Positions 33,301 to 38,885 of a stretch of DNA of 64,000 nt are shown here, piece after piece; position 1 is the stretch's first letter; every line of letters begins with the position of its first letter. The stretch is from contig NZ_CP125781.1 of assembly GCF_030053895.1 (NCBI RefSeq), positions 3,224,001-3,288,000 on the forward strand. The letters run 5' to 3'. The translations under genes and the position numbers were made by a program. A model generated the notes under the pieces. That model saw only the letters and a list, made by a program, of their open reading frames with translations, was not told the origin of the DNA and did no database searches. The stretch is from Trabulsiella odontotermitis. GTDB taxonomy: Bacteria; Pseudomonadota; Gammaproteobacteria; Enterobacterales; Enterobacteriaceae.

Positions 33301-35164
33301 GCATCACCGTCACGGTGCTGCCGTTCGCCAGCGAGCTGGTCCCGGTTAAAGTCAGCGGCTGTAAGGCTTCCTGCGCATTGAGCACATTGTCCTGGCTCAC
33401 CGCATCGACGCTGAAGTTAACCGCCGTGCTGTTGAGCGTGACGTTGTGTGATGCGTTGCCCGCATTACCCGCGGCGTCAGTGACGGTCACGGTAATGGTG
33501 TGCTGGCCGTTATTCATTGCGGTCAGAACCGAGGACGGAACGCCCACGCTCCAGCTACCGTCTGCTTGTACGACGCCGGTAAAGGTCTGGTTGCCAAACT
33601 GCACGGTAACGACATCGCCTGCCGCCGCGCCGGTCGCATGCCCGGAGATGATCTGCGCGGTGCCCTGCTCATCGGTGTTCAGGATATCGTCGCCCGCAAC
33701 GGTGTTGATGGTCACGACCGGCGCGGTGGTATCCACGCCAACCGTTGCCGTCGTCTGGCTGTTGTTGCCCGCTTTATCACTGACGGATACCGTCAGCGAG
33801 TGATTGCCGTCGGTCAGCGCCTGGACATCATTCGCCGCCAGCGTCAGCGTCCAGGTGCCGTCATTGCCAACGGTCGTGGTGTAGGTGTGGCCGTTCAGCG
33901 TCAGGGTGACGGTCTGCCCGGCTTCGGCGTTGGTTTTACCACTCAGGGTCAGCGGCGCGTTATGCTCTGCCGCGTTGATAAGCTGATCCTGAGCAATGGT
34001 GTTGACCGACAGCAGCGGCGCCTGCGTATCCACAGTGATCGCCTGGTTGCCAGTGACCGTGTTCCCTGCCGCGTCATGACCGCTGACGGTTACTGTCCAG
34101 TTTCCGTCTGTCAGCGCGTTCGCGTCAGCAGCCGGAACGTTAACCTGCCACGCCCCGTTCGCGCCAACCACGGTGGTATACGTTTTGCCGTTCAGGGAAA
34201 CAGTGAGTGTCGTGCCCTGCGCCAGATGCTGGCTGGCGCCGGAAAGCGTAAAGCCAGCAGCATGTTCGCTGGCATTGATGACGTTGTCGCCCGCCGTGGT
34301 CGCGACCGTAATCGCCGCTTTGGTGGTGTCAACGTTGATGGTGATATTGCCTGCCGACGTGGTTTCGTCGCCGTGGATCTGCACTACGGACCAGGTGTGC
34401 TGGCCGTCAGTCTGTACCGGCAGTTTAACCGTCCAGACGCCGTCGCTGTTGACCATTGCGCTGGCGATAGTATTGCCATTGCTGTCTTTGACCTGGATGG
34501 TTGAACCCGGCTGCCCGGTACCGCTGAAGGTCGGGGTGTTGTCATCGGTGGTGTCATTCGCCGACAGGCCACCCTGTTTTTCACCCTTTTTATCCGTCAC
34601 GCTGTAGGTCGGGGGAATTTTAGTGTTATCAACCACTTCCGTTTTGGTCACGGTTTCCGTGACGGTCTCGGTTTTGCCGTCATCGCCCTTACTGGCAAAC
34701 AGCGCGCCAAGCGCACCGCCGCCCAGTGCCGCCGCGCCCAGCCATCCCCACGGGGTATCGCTTTCGCTGGCAGCCTCAGTCAGGAACGGCTCAATGCTGT
34801 CAATCGGTGTGCTGTGCGCCGTCAGTTCTACGGCGTTCAGATCAGAGACGTTACCCACATCATTGAACGTGACGTGCGTTAAGCCGCTTTCATCATTGAA
34901 AACCAGTTCAGAGTGCTGTTTTGATTCCGGATCTTCGATGAAATAATCGTTGCAGCGAATCACGCTGCCGTCTTTCATATAAATTAATAAGTCGTTGCCC
35001 TGGCGGACATAGCGTACGACATCCTGTGCCGACGCCTGAACTTCAATTACCGAGGCCGCGGAAACCGCGACAGAAAGATTACCTTCGCCCGTTAATACCG
35101 TTTTTTTAGCGGTCGCGCGATTAATTACATTTACAGTTTTCAGCGTATTCATAATAGTGTTCAT
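15353..35164 (-). CDS. Giant BapA-like Ig-repeat RTX adhesin (adhesin 1)
   Basis: The product is about 6603 residues from ATG 35164. ATG 35152 and GTG 35203 are alternatives, and none has a clear ribosome site. The order is a BapA-prefix-like domain (about 1-130), a Gly/Ala-rich hydrophobic stretch (GAAALGGGALGALFA) with a charged Thr/Glu linker, then about 56 Ig-like domains of about 100 residues. The central 38 form an almost perfect A-B-C triplet array, and the last ones are of divergent types with SxDFxT motifs. After them come a region with six DxDxDG calcium motifs resembling FG-GAP/integrin propeller blades (about 16.5-17.65 kb), RTX-like GGNGNDVF and GRGGNDTF segments, and a type I secretion target domain ending LATLLANHQLLVM. 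It is a surface adhesin exported in one step by the pump encoded next door. BapA of Salmonella promotes biofilm, and a similar role is inferred. The gene is fourfold in-frame intact despite the repeats, with no internal stop. Confidence 0.93.
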   Translation of the reverse strand: MNTIMNTLKTVNVINRATAKKTVLTGEGNLSVAVSAASVIEVQASAQDVVRYVRQGNDLLIYMKDGSVIRCNDYFIEDPESKQHSELVFNDESGLTHVTFNDVGNVSDLNAVELTAHSTPIDSIEPFLTEAASESDTPWGWLGAAALGGGALGALFASKGDDGKTETVTETVTKTEVVDNTKIPPTYSVTDKKGEKQGGLSANDTTDDNTPTFSGTGQPGSTIQVKDSNGNTIASAMVNSDGVWTVKLPVQTDGQHTWSVVQIHGDETTSAGNITINVDTTKAAITVATTAGDNVINASEHAAGFTLSGASQHLAQGTTLTVSLNGKTYTTVVGANGAWQVNVPAADANALTDGNWTVTVSGHDAAGNTVTGNQAITVDTQAPLLSVNTIAQDQLINAAEHNAPLTLSGKTNAEAGQTVTLTLNGHTYTTTVGNDGTWTLTLAANDVQALTDGNHSLTVSVSDKAGNNSQTTATVGVDTTAPVVTINTVAGDDILNTDEQGTAQIISGHATGAAAGDVVTVQFGNQTFTGVVQADGSWSVGVPSSVLTAMNNGQHTITVTVTDAAGNAGNASHNVTLNSTAVNFSVDAVSQDNVLNAQEALQPLTLTGTSSLANGSTVTVMLNNVAYTATVNNGVWSVQVPVTDVLNLADTLYTVTVSGSDTTGNSGSASGSFLVDTKLPQVIINPFASDDLVNNAEANSDQLLSGRVTGAAAGDTVTITVGGNSYTAIVASDLTWQVTIPSADLLAFGDGDLTFTASVTNSHGNTGTDDRDININASLPGLRINTLSGDDIVNAIEQQQDLVITGSGTHLAPGTLVNVTINNTTYQAVIDNNGNWQIGVPSADLQNWNAGQLTVDASAQDNWGNPVSANTAVELDLNPVAIAIDTVSVDNIINAVEKGADLLISGQTQGVEAGQTVVIKFAGQTFTAQVQTDGSWSVTVPASSMSTLTDSREHISVSVTNVSGNTADAAHVVTLDTAAPMISIDTLSTDDILNATEAQADLVINGMTTAQAGQTVTVTVGGINYTALVQADGSWSITVPAADVAALTDGNATVTASVSDIAGNPASASHNLTVDTAAPVVTINTVAGDDILNTTEHGQAQVISGSATNAAPGDSVTVTLNGNSYTTVIDANGNWSVGVPAADVTALQDGTSTISVTVTTAAGNSGSATHDVNVDATAPTLAFDAISTDNVLNAAEKGQDLTLSGTSTGLTAGTTVMVMLNGTAYTATTDASGNWTLTVPAADLATLGEADYTLTASATNATGNSTSTTANLLVDAAAPVITINTLAVDDILNAAEAQADLVINGMTTAQAGQTVTVTIGGINYTALVQADGSWSVTVPASAVSALTDGNTVITASVNDVAGNPASASHNLNVDTAAPVVTINTVAGDDILNTTEHGQAQVISGSATNAAPGDSVTVTLNGNSYTTVIDANGNWSVGVPAADVTALNDGTSTISVTVTTAAGNSGSATHDVIVDATTPTLAFNAISTDNVLNAAEKGQDLVLSGTSTGLTAGTTVTVMLNGTAYTATTDASGNWTLTVPAADLATLGEADYTVSASATNATGNSTSTTANLLVDAAAPVITINTLAVDDILNATEAQADLVINGMTTAQAGQTVTVTVGGNSYTALVQADGSWSITVPASAVSVLTDGNTVITASVNDTAGNPASASHNLTVDTAAPVVTINTVAGDDILNTTEHGQAQVISGSATNAAAGDSVTVTLNGNSYTTVIDANGNWSVGVPAADVSALNDGTSTISVTVTTAAGNSGSATHDVIVDATTPTLAFDAISTDNVLNAAEKGQDLTLSGTSTGLTAGTTVTVMLNGTAYTAITDASGNWTLTVPAADLAGLGEADYTLTASATNSTGNSTSTTANLLVDAAAPVITINTLAVDDILNAAEAQADLVINGMTTAQAGQTVTVTVGGNSYTALVQADGSWSITVPASAVSALTDGNTVITASVNDTAGNPASASHNLTVDTAAPVVTINTVAGDDILNTTEHGQAQVISGSATNAAPGDSVTVTLNGNSYTTVIDANGNWSVGVPAADVSALNDGTSTISVTVTTAAGNSGSATHDVMVDATTPTLAFDAISTDNVLNAAEKGQDLTLSGTSTGLTAGTTVTVMLNGTAYTATTDASGNWTLTVPAADLAGLGEADYTVSASATNSTGNSTSTTANLLVDAAAPVITINTLAVDDILNAAEAQADLVINGMTTAQAGQTVTVTVGGNSYTAQVQADGSWSITVPASAVSALTDGNTVITASVNDTAGNPASASHNLNVDTAAPVVTINTVAGDDILNTIEHGQAQVISGSATNAAPGDSVTVTLNGNSYTTVIDANGNWSVGVPAADVSALNDGTSTISVTVTTAAGNSGSATHDVNVDATAPTLAFDAISTDNVLNAAEKGQDLVLSGTSTGLTAGTTVTVMLNGNAYTATTDASGNWTLTVPAADLAGLGEADYTVSASATNSTGNSTSTTANLLVDAAAPVITINTLAADDILNATEAQADLVINGMTTAQAGQTVTVTIGGNSYTAQVQADGSWSVTVPAADVAALTDGNATVTASVSDIAGNPASASHNLTVDTAAPVVTINTVAGDDILNTTEHGQAQVISGSATNAAPGDSVTVSLNGNSYTTVIDANGNWSVGVPAADVTALNDGTSTISVTVTTAAGNSGSATHDVIVDSSVASISFDAISTDNVLNAAEKGQDLVLSGTSTGLTAGTTVTVMLNGTAYTAVTDASGNWTLTVPAADLAGLGEADYTLTASATNATGNSTSTTANLLVDAAAPVITINTLAVDDILNAAEAQADLVINGMTTAQAGQTVTVTVGGNSYTALVQADGSWSITVPASAVSALTDGNTVITASVNDVAGNPASASHNLTVDTAAPVVTINTVAGDDILNTTEHGQAQVISGSATNAAAGDSVTVTLNGNSYTTVIDANGNWSVGVPAADVSALNDGTSTISVTVTTAAGNSGSATHDVIVDSSVASISFDAISTDNVLNAAEKGQDLTLSGTSTGLTAGTTVTVMLNGTAYTATTDASGNWTLTVPAADLATLGEADYTVSASATNSTGNSTSTTANLLVDAAAPVITINTLAVDDILNAAEAQADLVINGMTTAQAGQTVTVTVGGINYTALVQADGSWSVTVPANDVAALTDGNTVITASVNDIAGNPASASHNLTVDTAAPVVTINTVAGDDILNTTEHGQAQVISGSATNAAPGDSVTVTLNGNSYTTVIDANGNWSVGVPAADVSALNDGTSTISVTVATAAGNSGSATHDVIVDSSVASISFNAISTDNVLNAAEKGQDLVLSGTSTGLTAGTTVTVMLNGTAYTAVTDASGNWTLTVPAADLAGLGEADYTVSASATNSTGNSTSTTANLLVDAAAPVITINTLAVDDILNATEAQADLVINGMTTAQAGQTVTVTIGGTNYTALVQADGSWSITVPAVDVAALTDGNATVTASVSDIAGNPASASHNLTVDTAAPVVTINTVAGDDILNTTEHGQAQVISGSATNAAPGDSVTVTLNGNSYTTVIDANGNWSVGVPAADVMALQDGTSTISVTVTTAAGNSGSATHDVIVDSSVAGISFDAISTDNVLNAAEKGQDLVLSGTSTGLTAGTTVTVMLNGTAYTATTDASGNWTLTVPAADLAGLGEADYTLTASATNATGNSTSTTANLLVDAAAPVITINTLAVDDILNATEAQADLVINGMTTAQAGQTVTVTVGDNNYTALVQADGSWSITVPAVDVAALTDGNAIVTASVSDIAGNPASASHNLTVDTAAPVVTINTVAGDDILNTTEHGQAQVISGSATNAAPGDSVTVTLNGNSYTTVIDANGNWSVGVPAADVTALNDGTSTISVTVTTAAGNSGSATHDVIVDSSVASISFDAISTDNVLNAAEKGQDLTLSGTSTGLTAGTTVTVMLNGTAYTAVTDASGNWTLTVPAADLAGLGEADYTLSASATNATGNSTSTTANLLVDAAAPVITINTLAVDDILNATEAQADLVINGMTTAQAGQTVTVTIGGNSYTAQVQADGSWSVTVPAADVAALTDGNTTVTASVSDIAGNPASASHNLTVDTAAPVVTINTVAGDDILNTTEHGQAQVISGSATNVAPGDSVTVTLNGNSYTTVIDANGNWSVGVPAADVTALNDGTSTISVTVTTAAGNSGSATHDVNVDATAPTLAFDAISTDNVLNAAEKGQDLVLSGTSTGLTAGTTVTVMLNGTAYTATTDASGNWTLTVPAADLAGLGEADYTLTASATNATGNSTSTTANLLVDATAPVITINTLAVDDILNATEAQADLVINGMTTAQAGQTVTVTVGGNSYTAQVQADGSWSITVPAADVAALTDGNATVTASVSDIAGNPASASHNLNVDTAAPVVTINTVAGDDILNTTEHGQAQVISGSATNAAPGDSVTVTLNGNSYTTVIDANGNWSVGVPAADVTALNDGTSTISVTVTTAAGNSGSATHDVIVDSSVASISFDAISTDNVLNAAEKGQDLTLSGTSTGLTAGTTVTVMLNGTAYTATTDASGNWTLTVPAADLATLGEADYTVSASATNSTGNSTSTTANLLVDAAAPVITINTLAVDDILNATEAQADLVINGMTTAQAGQTVTVTIGGNTFTALVQADGSWSITVPAVDVAALTDGNATVTASVSDTAGNPASASHNLTVDTAAPVVTINTVAGDDILNTTEHGQAQVISGSATNAAPGDSVTVTLNGNSYTTVIDANGNWSVGVPAADVTALQDGTSTISVTVTTAAGNSGSATHDVDVDLNPVSVSINSVTADDIINAAETGADLVLSGSTVNVEAGQTVTIIFNGQTVTAVVDSNGDWSYTIPSADLANLNAGSARVQVSVSNASGNSASADHSYSVDTDAPVITINTLAADDILNAAEAQADLVLTGTSTAEAGQTVTITLNGNTYTAQVQANGNWSVTVPAGDVAALTDGTAVITASVNDVAGNPASASHNLTVDTTAPVVTIDTVASDDIVNNGEQLAGQTISGTTTAEQGQTVTVTFNGHTYLATVGSAGNWSVFVPATDFAGLVDGQYAITATVNDVAGNAGNSSHNVTLNGDVPTITVNTLSVDDIINAAEHGTALTISGTTTAPAGQTVTITLNGNTYTTTVQSNGQWSVVVSSTDVAALADGTAYTVHAEVSNTIGNSASDDHVVNVDLTPPAQIITIVAVQNDTGLNSADFITSDNQIVLNGSLSAQLGNGETAQISLDGGATWIDLVVNGTTWTFSDGRTLADGAHQYMVRVIDNAGNVGAVSSQTVVVDTTLPAITLISVDSVSQDTGLSTSDFITYDNQITLQGSLNAVLASGEHVQISLDGGLTWVDVSVNGQSWTWVDGRTLADGDYLYQLRVIDDAGNISATTSQTVTVDTQVPDASKTIAFDSISDDSGLSNSDFVTNDTSLSLQGSLGATLSPGEIVQISLDGGATWQSVTVIGNSWFFDDGRTLADGTYDYWVRVIDTAGNIGATAHQQVTVDLVAPDSAITVSIDSITTDSGYSDSDFLTNDTSLTITGSIGAPLGAGDQVQISTDNGLTWQNVVMNGNSWTFVDSRTLTDGDHTYQVRVVDVAGNAGATTLQVVTVDLTTPTTAATIVSYTDDVASSRGEFASGTITDDRMPVLNGTLSTGLQTGELVRIYSADGTLLGEADVNGTDWTYQLNEPLIDGQQGEFYAVVVDAAGNEGAPSPVFDFTVDLKMYAAAQNTLDTTPIVTGRVDFEILTGEYVEVTINNVVYSSRTGAVVIDPLNSTWYVQIPDSDALALGTYDVKAVLYKADGTQITADDTTGELTVSPTPSITFTSSAASSDDTGTALTLGEDGTWRILSNSTVFTQNATDSTTLGSFDSVAISGPDEQQQSSFIDFDRDGLMDILGADTDYGNGQQSFKYNEDGTYSSFQVGAYGESGQTNDPNGNIYGWYGGAMGIDINGDGYVDMVYGDETPNDEEARGGYDSSFVMNTDGTITGFDKTGTYVNSSTSQDGTPATNSGNATPDREVSGVDLNNDGYVDITYHGTSGSNATSGGGSSTSSSRLVVVTNGVDANGNMTLTNTQVVTDVFDGDSATDNYYTTMTWSDLNGDGYMDLFVAGLTDKGNATSAIFYNDGNGNLTAAANGVGTGSNVQTLGDSVNSMTSLAVDWNGDGKMDLIEIAGAAGSTANNNASNVGLLWTNNGVNSGTGQVNWTSQTLITNANQGSSNFTTGALALDLDYDGDKDLVMFRAAGGKTEYIENTNKINDGTSIILRISDANGINAFYGNTVLLIDESTGKVVGSQVINAQGGVNMNDSSGLVYFYGLDASKSYSAVLLANGNDYGGVSSVSFDSSGVSNSIENVNASWGGLKAVEKNHAYTLTAEDGASATNSAQAATDGTNSIGIVGTGYNDTLNATAGTHIYNGGGGSREVSDVDVWTANGGMDIVDYKLAGNTSLNIDLSNGAMQNTGFGNAQFVNVEGIAGGNGNDVFTGSTSENFFEGRGGNDTFNIGNGGQDTLLYKLLNPADASGGNGSDVVNGFTIGTWEGTADTDRIDLRELLSGSGYTGTASATYVDSVATLDPQAGNISDYIRVVQNGSNTEIQVDIDGASGNFSPTTVVTLNGVQTDLATLLANHQLLVM
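20885..32250 (-). repeat. 897-bp tandem repeat array inside adhesin 1
   Basis: A unit of 897 bp (299 residues, three Ig-like domains A, B, C) is repeated about 12.7 times. Landmark sequences recur at exactly 897-bp steps (for example 21117, 22911, 23808, 24705, 29190 and 31881 all fit the period). The count is 13 A domains, 12 B and 13 C. Copies differ by scattered substitutions only, with no length change. B domains begin either DATAPTLAF-like or DSSVASISF-like, and these variants occur in blocks along the array. Confidence 0.95.
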
Positions 35165-35255
35165 GCAGGTTATATATTCCGTGTCAGTGTGAGCCGGAGA
35201 CACGCGGTGCGTGACTATCCCTGGCGATAATCGTCAATATGAGTAAGTGGTTGAA

Positions 35256-36569
35256 TTAATTAAGTTCAGGAAGTTTTTCTGTGGCCCGTTTTTCAATGCC
35301 AATCAGCGGTAATAAATTATCAATCGCCGTGGCGTAACTAATTGCCGCGCTCCAGCCATCGTATTCCGCGTTTATTTTGGCAGAGGTCGCCTGCCAGACA
35401 TCCTGTTCAACACTCAGTAAGTCATTGATGGTTTTCTTACTCAGCGTATATTCGTTTTTATAAACGGTACGGGTCTGTACGGCGTTCATAAGCTGGAATT
35501 TACCGGCATCTTCACGACCACGTGCGCCTGTCCAGTCGGCCATGGCCGCCGAGGCTTCCTGCAGGACGTCGTAACGTGCCTGATCCACCTGCGATGCCGC
35601 CATCGCTTTCGCCCCTTCCGCTTGACGAACACGGGCAGAAACCGCCCCGCCCTGATACAGCGGCGCATCGAGACTCAGTTGAATTTGATCATCCCAGTAT
35701 GCGCGGTTGTCAGATTCATAACGTGTACGACCCGCTTTCAGACTCACGGTCGGCAGGTGCTGGGCTTGCGCCTTTTTGATAGCGAACTCAGCCGATGTTT
35801 CCATTGAGCGTGCCGCCAGAACCGACGGAATGCGCGAGTAATCGATGTTATCCACTGAGGTTTGATTCACTTCGAGCGCTTCCGGCAGCTCAGCATAATT
35901 TCTCGCATTGACGCCCGTCTGCACCGCCAGTACCGCTTTGGCTTTCTGCAGCGCGGCTTCGTATTGCTCAAGCGACGCGCGCATTCCGGCGATACGGGTT
36001 TGCGTTTGCAGGGTGTCGGAGGTGGAGCTGAGACCCGCATTCGCGCGCAGCGCCGCCAGTTGCTGGATATTTTCCAGCGCCGTAATGTTCTCGCGGGCGG
36101 CGTTCGCCAGTTTGCTGTAGCGCTTCACTTCGACATAGCCCTGCGCGGCTTTTGCCGCCACGTCTGACAGGGTCGCCATCAGCTGATAGCGGTAGCTTTC
36201 CTGCTGTGCTTCTGACTGGGCAATCGTGTTATTCGTCTTACCAAAGTCATAGATCAGCTGTGTCAGCGTCAGCCCCCAGGAAGCAGAATTTTTTAGCGAA
36301 CCATTGGAGTCTGTTGTCTGGCTGTGGCCGGTACTACCGGTGAGACCAATCTGCGGCATCCAGCCACTTTTTGCTTCGTCGGTCATCGCCTGACCGATAC
36401 CCATTTGTGCCGCCTGCTGGCTGACGGAAGGGTCGCGGTCAAAGGCAAATAAAATACTTTCCTTGAGGTTGGTTTCTTCCACGCTTGCCAGCGCGGCGAA
36501 ACCTGGAAATGCCGTGCCCCACAGCGAGAGCGACAACATTAATAATGGCAAGATAATACGAGTGCTCAA
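35256..36569 (-). CDS. TolC-like outer-membrane efflux protein (locus 1)
   Basis: The product is 437 residues, the normal size for the TolC/OEP family. It begins at a TTG at 36569 with AGGA nine bases upstream. The first about 26 residues are a signal peptide ending near FPGFAALA. Two repeated OEP halves follow, with typical motifs GWMPQIGLTGS, LTLTQLIYDFGKT, YVEVKRYSKLANAARENI, then LPTVSLKAGRTRYE, LSLDAPLYQGGAVSARVRQAEGAK and SKKTINDLLSVEQDVWQA. It forms the outer-membrane exit duct for adhesin 1. The gene is the first of the locus 1 operon, with only about 90 bp to the adhesin ATG. Confidence 0.92.
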   Translation of the reverse strand: MSTRIILPLLMLSLSLWGTAFPGFAALASVEETNLKESILFAFDRDPSVSQQAAQMGIGQAMTDEAKSGWMPQIGLTGSTGHSQTTDSNGSLKNSASWGLTLTQLIYDFGKTNNTIAQSEAQQESYRYQLMATLSDVAAKAAQGYVEVKRYSKLANAARENITALENIQQLAALRANAGLSSTSDTLQTQTRIAGMRASLEQYEAALQKAKAVLAVQTGVNARNYAELPEALEVNQTSVDNIDYSRIPSVLAARSMETSAEFAIKKAQAQHLPTVSLKAGRTRYESDNRAYWDDQIQLSLDAPLYQGGAVSARVRQAEGAKAMAASQVDQARYDVLQEASAAMADWTGARGREDAGKFQLMNAVQTRTVYKNEYTLSKKTINDLLSVEQDVWQATSAKINAEYDGWSAAISYATAIDNLLPLIGIEKRATEKLPELN

Positions 36570-36999
36570 AATAAATATCCTAAAAACAGTTAATGATATT
36601 CAGGCGGAATATTCACACCTGGCATAAGATAAAATAACTATCACTGCGGGGCAGCGTTGAATGGCCGCAAGTTTGAAGGATGGCGATGTGACAGAAAAGG
36701 GAAATAGACTTATATCGTCTTAAATACGATGGGGTTAAGAGGCATGAAATAAAAACAACAGGCAAAACGAGGCCTTACCCTTGCGGCGTAACCTCACAAA
36801 GCGTTGGGGGGTGAACATTAGCGATGTAGGCAGATCCGTCGAACCGGAGACTCTGCGGTGTCATTTAAGGCCATTTAAGAATCTGGATCACATAAACCTT
36901 AACGGCAAACACTTAAATAAAACTATATTTTAATAAATAAACTCATATTTTGCTACATTTATGCAACAGACGTAGCACCCCGCCTTTCTGTTATAAGGC
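36570..36999. other. Intergenic region between the two secretion loci
   Basis: These 430 bp separate the end of the locus 2 TolC gene from the start of locus 1. The stretch 36890-36970 is very AT-rich. The region must hold the promoter of the locus 1 operon, but I could not choose a -35/-10 pair with confidence. No clear terminator for locus 2 was found, so read-through from locus 2 into locus 1 is possible. No gene was seen. Confidence 0.5.
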
Positions 37000-38880
37000 T
37001 TATTGACCACCGTTATTTCTGTTAATACCAACCCAGTTGAGCAGCATGGAAGCGCTAGAAATAACGTTGATGTTAGAAATATAACCGTCGTAGCGGTTAT
37101 TTATTGCCGACAGCTGATTATTAAAGTGGTCATTTTCGGCGGTCAGCACATCCAGTAATGTTCTTTTTCCCAGGTGGTACCACTGCTCATAAAACATTTG
37201 CCGTACGCGGTCGGTTTCTGAAGACAGACGATCATAATCATCGGCCCGTAAAAAAGAAGAATCACGGATCTGAATCTGATTGTTAATCTGGTATTCCAGG
37301 TCGCGGTAGCTGACTTCATATTGCTGTTGCGCGGCATTGGCTCTCGCCCGTGCCGACATTTGCGCCGCCCGTTCGGAACCGCCGCTGAACGCATTCCATT
37401 CGACGTTCACGCCGGTATACCACCCGCTTTCATTGCCGTTGATATCCTTGGCGGTACTTTTCGAAATCACCCAGTTCACCTGCGGCAGGCTGGAGGCTTT
37501 GATGCTTTCCGCTTCATGCTCCGCCGCCCGGACTTTCGCCTGCAGGCTCATCATCATCGGGCTCCTGTCGAGCGAGGCGATGGCGGTGGAAACCGGGATC
37601 ACCGTATCGCGCCAGGAGATATCTTCCGGCACCACCGGCTCGACGCCCAGCAGACGCACCAGCTTGATCCGGCTGGAACTGACCTGATGTTCAATGTTGT
37701 CCATGTTCGCCTGTGCCGACATCAGCTTGGCTTTTGCCTGCACCAGTTCGCTGTCGCGTCCCGGATCTGCGTCGGTGATTTGCGACAACATGGTGACCAG
37801 CTCCTGCATCCTGTCCACATAGGCTTTCGCCACCATCCGGCTGTGCTGATAACGACTCAGGTTCATCAGCTCCGAGATGGTGTTGTAGGCCAGCTGTTCG
37901 CGGGAGTGATCCTGGTCATAACGCGCGGATTTTGCTGATTCTTCCGCGTTGTCGACCTGGCTGCTGATCCGCCCCCAGTCGATAATGGGTGTGGAAACCG
38001 ATACCGAACCGCTGGTATCGCTGATGTGGGAGTTGTTGTTAGTGGACGTATCACCGCCAACGGTGGTGAACGGTGAAGTCACGCCCAGTTTTACCTGCGG
38101 CCAGCGCTGGCCGCGAGCCTGATCAACGCTGTACTCCATCGCCAGCACTTCGGCGGAGGAGGCGCGCATCTCCGGGCTGTACGCCAGCGCTCTGACCACC
38201 ATCTGACGCAAAAAGTCGCGCGACGGGTTTTCACTTAACGCTTTAAACTGCTGTTGCGACATACTGCTGATGTCGCGAGGACCACTGCTTCTCTCGGATT
38301 GCCCCTGCCAGCGCACTTTGTTGTACGCCGGATCGGGCTTGTAATATTCGGTGACAGGCGGGAAGTAATCATAGGTTTGCTTCAACACCGCTCTGTTTTC
38401 TGATGTCTCTGCCACTTCTTCACGCCGCACAAATGCTGGTTTTGCTTTTTTTGGCGGCGGCGTTGACGCACGATTGCTCACTGCGACTGGCGCGGACGTG
38501 CTGATGGTCGCGGGCGCGGTGATCCGCTCGTAGCGCTCTTCCGGCGTACTGTTGCTGTTAACGGGCGGCGGACTGACCGGCGCGGGCGGTGGCGTTATCG
38601 CCGGAACCGCGGAGGTCGTCGCGATCGGTCGCGGCGCCTGTGTTGATGAGGTCGACATGGACGGCGCCGATCGTGGCGCGGCAGAAGCGCTCGTCGATGG
38701 CGCCACTGCTGATTTTTGCGCACTCATGTACTGCGACTGCGTTCGCATCGTCGGTAAAGCGGAGAGCGACCGGTCAGCCGCCTCCGCAAAGAGAGGAAAA
38801 AGTGCAGAAGAACACGGTAAACAAATCGCAACAGCCGTCGCCACTTTCGCCCAACGGTGGTCTTTATTTTTATGAGCCAT
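37000..38880 (-). CDS. TolC-like outer-membrane protein with long Pro/Ser/Ala-rich N-terminal extension (locus 2)
   Basis: The product is 626 residues, about 180 more than a usual TolC-like protein. A signal peptide (about 1-35, ending near LFAEAAD) is followed by a low-complexity stretch to about residue 150, rich in Ser, Ala, Pro and Thr (for example AITPPPAPVSPPPVNSNS, then TPPPKKAKPAF). The outer-membrane efflux domain starts near residue 215 (RDFLRQMVVRALAYSPEMRAS). It includes GQRWPQVKLGV, TPIIDWGRIS, VNVEWNAFSGGSERAAQ and GKRTLLDVLTAENDHF. The ATG is five bases after the HlyD stop and shares its GGGAGAG with the end of that gene. The extension would lie in the periplasm, where it could reach the adaptor, peptidoglycan or the OmpA-domain protein (inference). 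Confidence 0.9.
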   Translation of the reverse strand: MAHKNKDHRWAKVATAVAICLPCSSALFPLFAEAADRSLSALPTMRTQSQYMSAQKSAVAPSTSASAAPRSAPSMSTSSTQAPRPIATTSAVPAITPPPAPVSPPPVNSNSTPEERYERITAPATISTSAPVAVSNRASTPPPKKAKPAFVRREEVAETSENRAVLKQTYDYFPPVTEYYKPDPAYNKVRWQGQSERSSGPRDISSMSQQQFKALSENPSRDFLRQMVVRALAYSPEMRASSAEVLAMEYSVDQARGQRWPQVKLGVTSPFTTVGGDTSTNNNSHISDTSGSVSVSTPIIDWGRISSQVDNAEESAKSARYDQDHSREQLAYNTISELMNLSRYQHSRMVAKAYVDRMQELVTMLSQITDADPGRDSELVQAKAKLMSAQANMDNIEHQVSSSRIKLVRLLGVEPVVPEDISWRDTVIPVSTAIASLDRSPMMMSLQAKVRAAEHEAESIKASSLPQVNWVISKSTAKDINGNESGWYTGVNVEWNAFSGGSERAAQMSARARANAAQQQYEVSYRDLEYQINNQIQIRDSSFLRADDYDRLSSETDRVRQMFYEQWYHLGKRTLLDVLTAENDHFNNQLSAINNRYDGYISNINVISSASMLLNWVGINRNNGGQ

Positions 38881-38885
38881 GATGT

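Noticed and set aside
15353..35164. LapG-type periplasmic cleavage site in the N-terminus of adhesin 1
   Set aside because: I saw no TAAG-type di-alanine cleavage motif within the first about 190 residues, and no lapD or lapG gene in the window. LAAG-like strings in the Ig repeats are not in the right place.
36570..36999. CRP-like TGTGATCC near 36885 as a regulatory site of locus 1
   Set aside because: Only one half site matches and the second half is absent.
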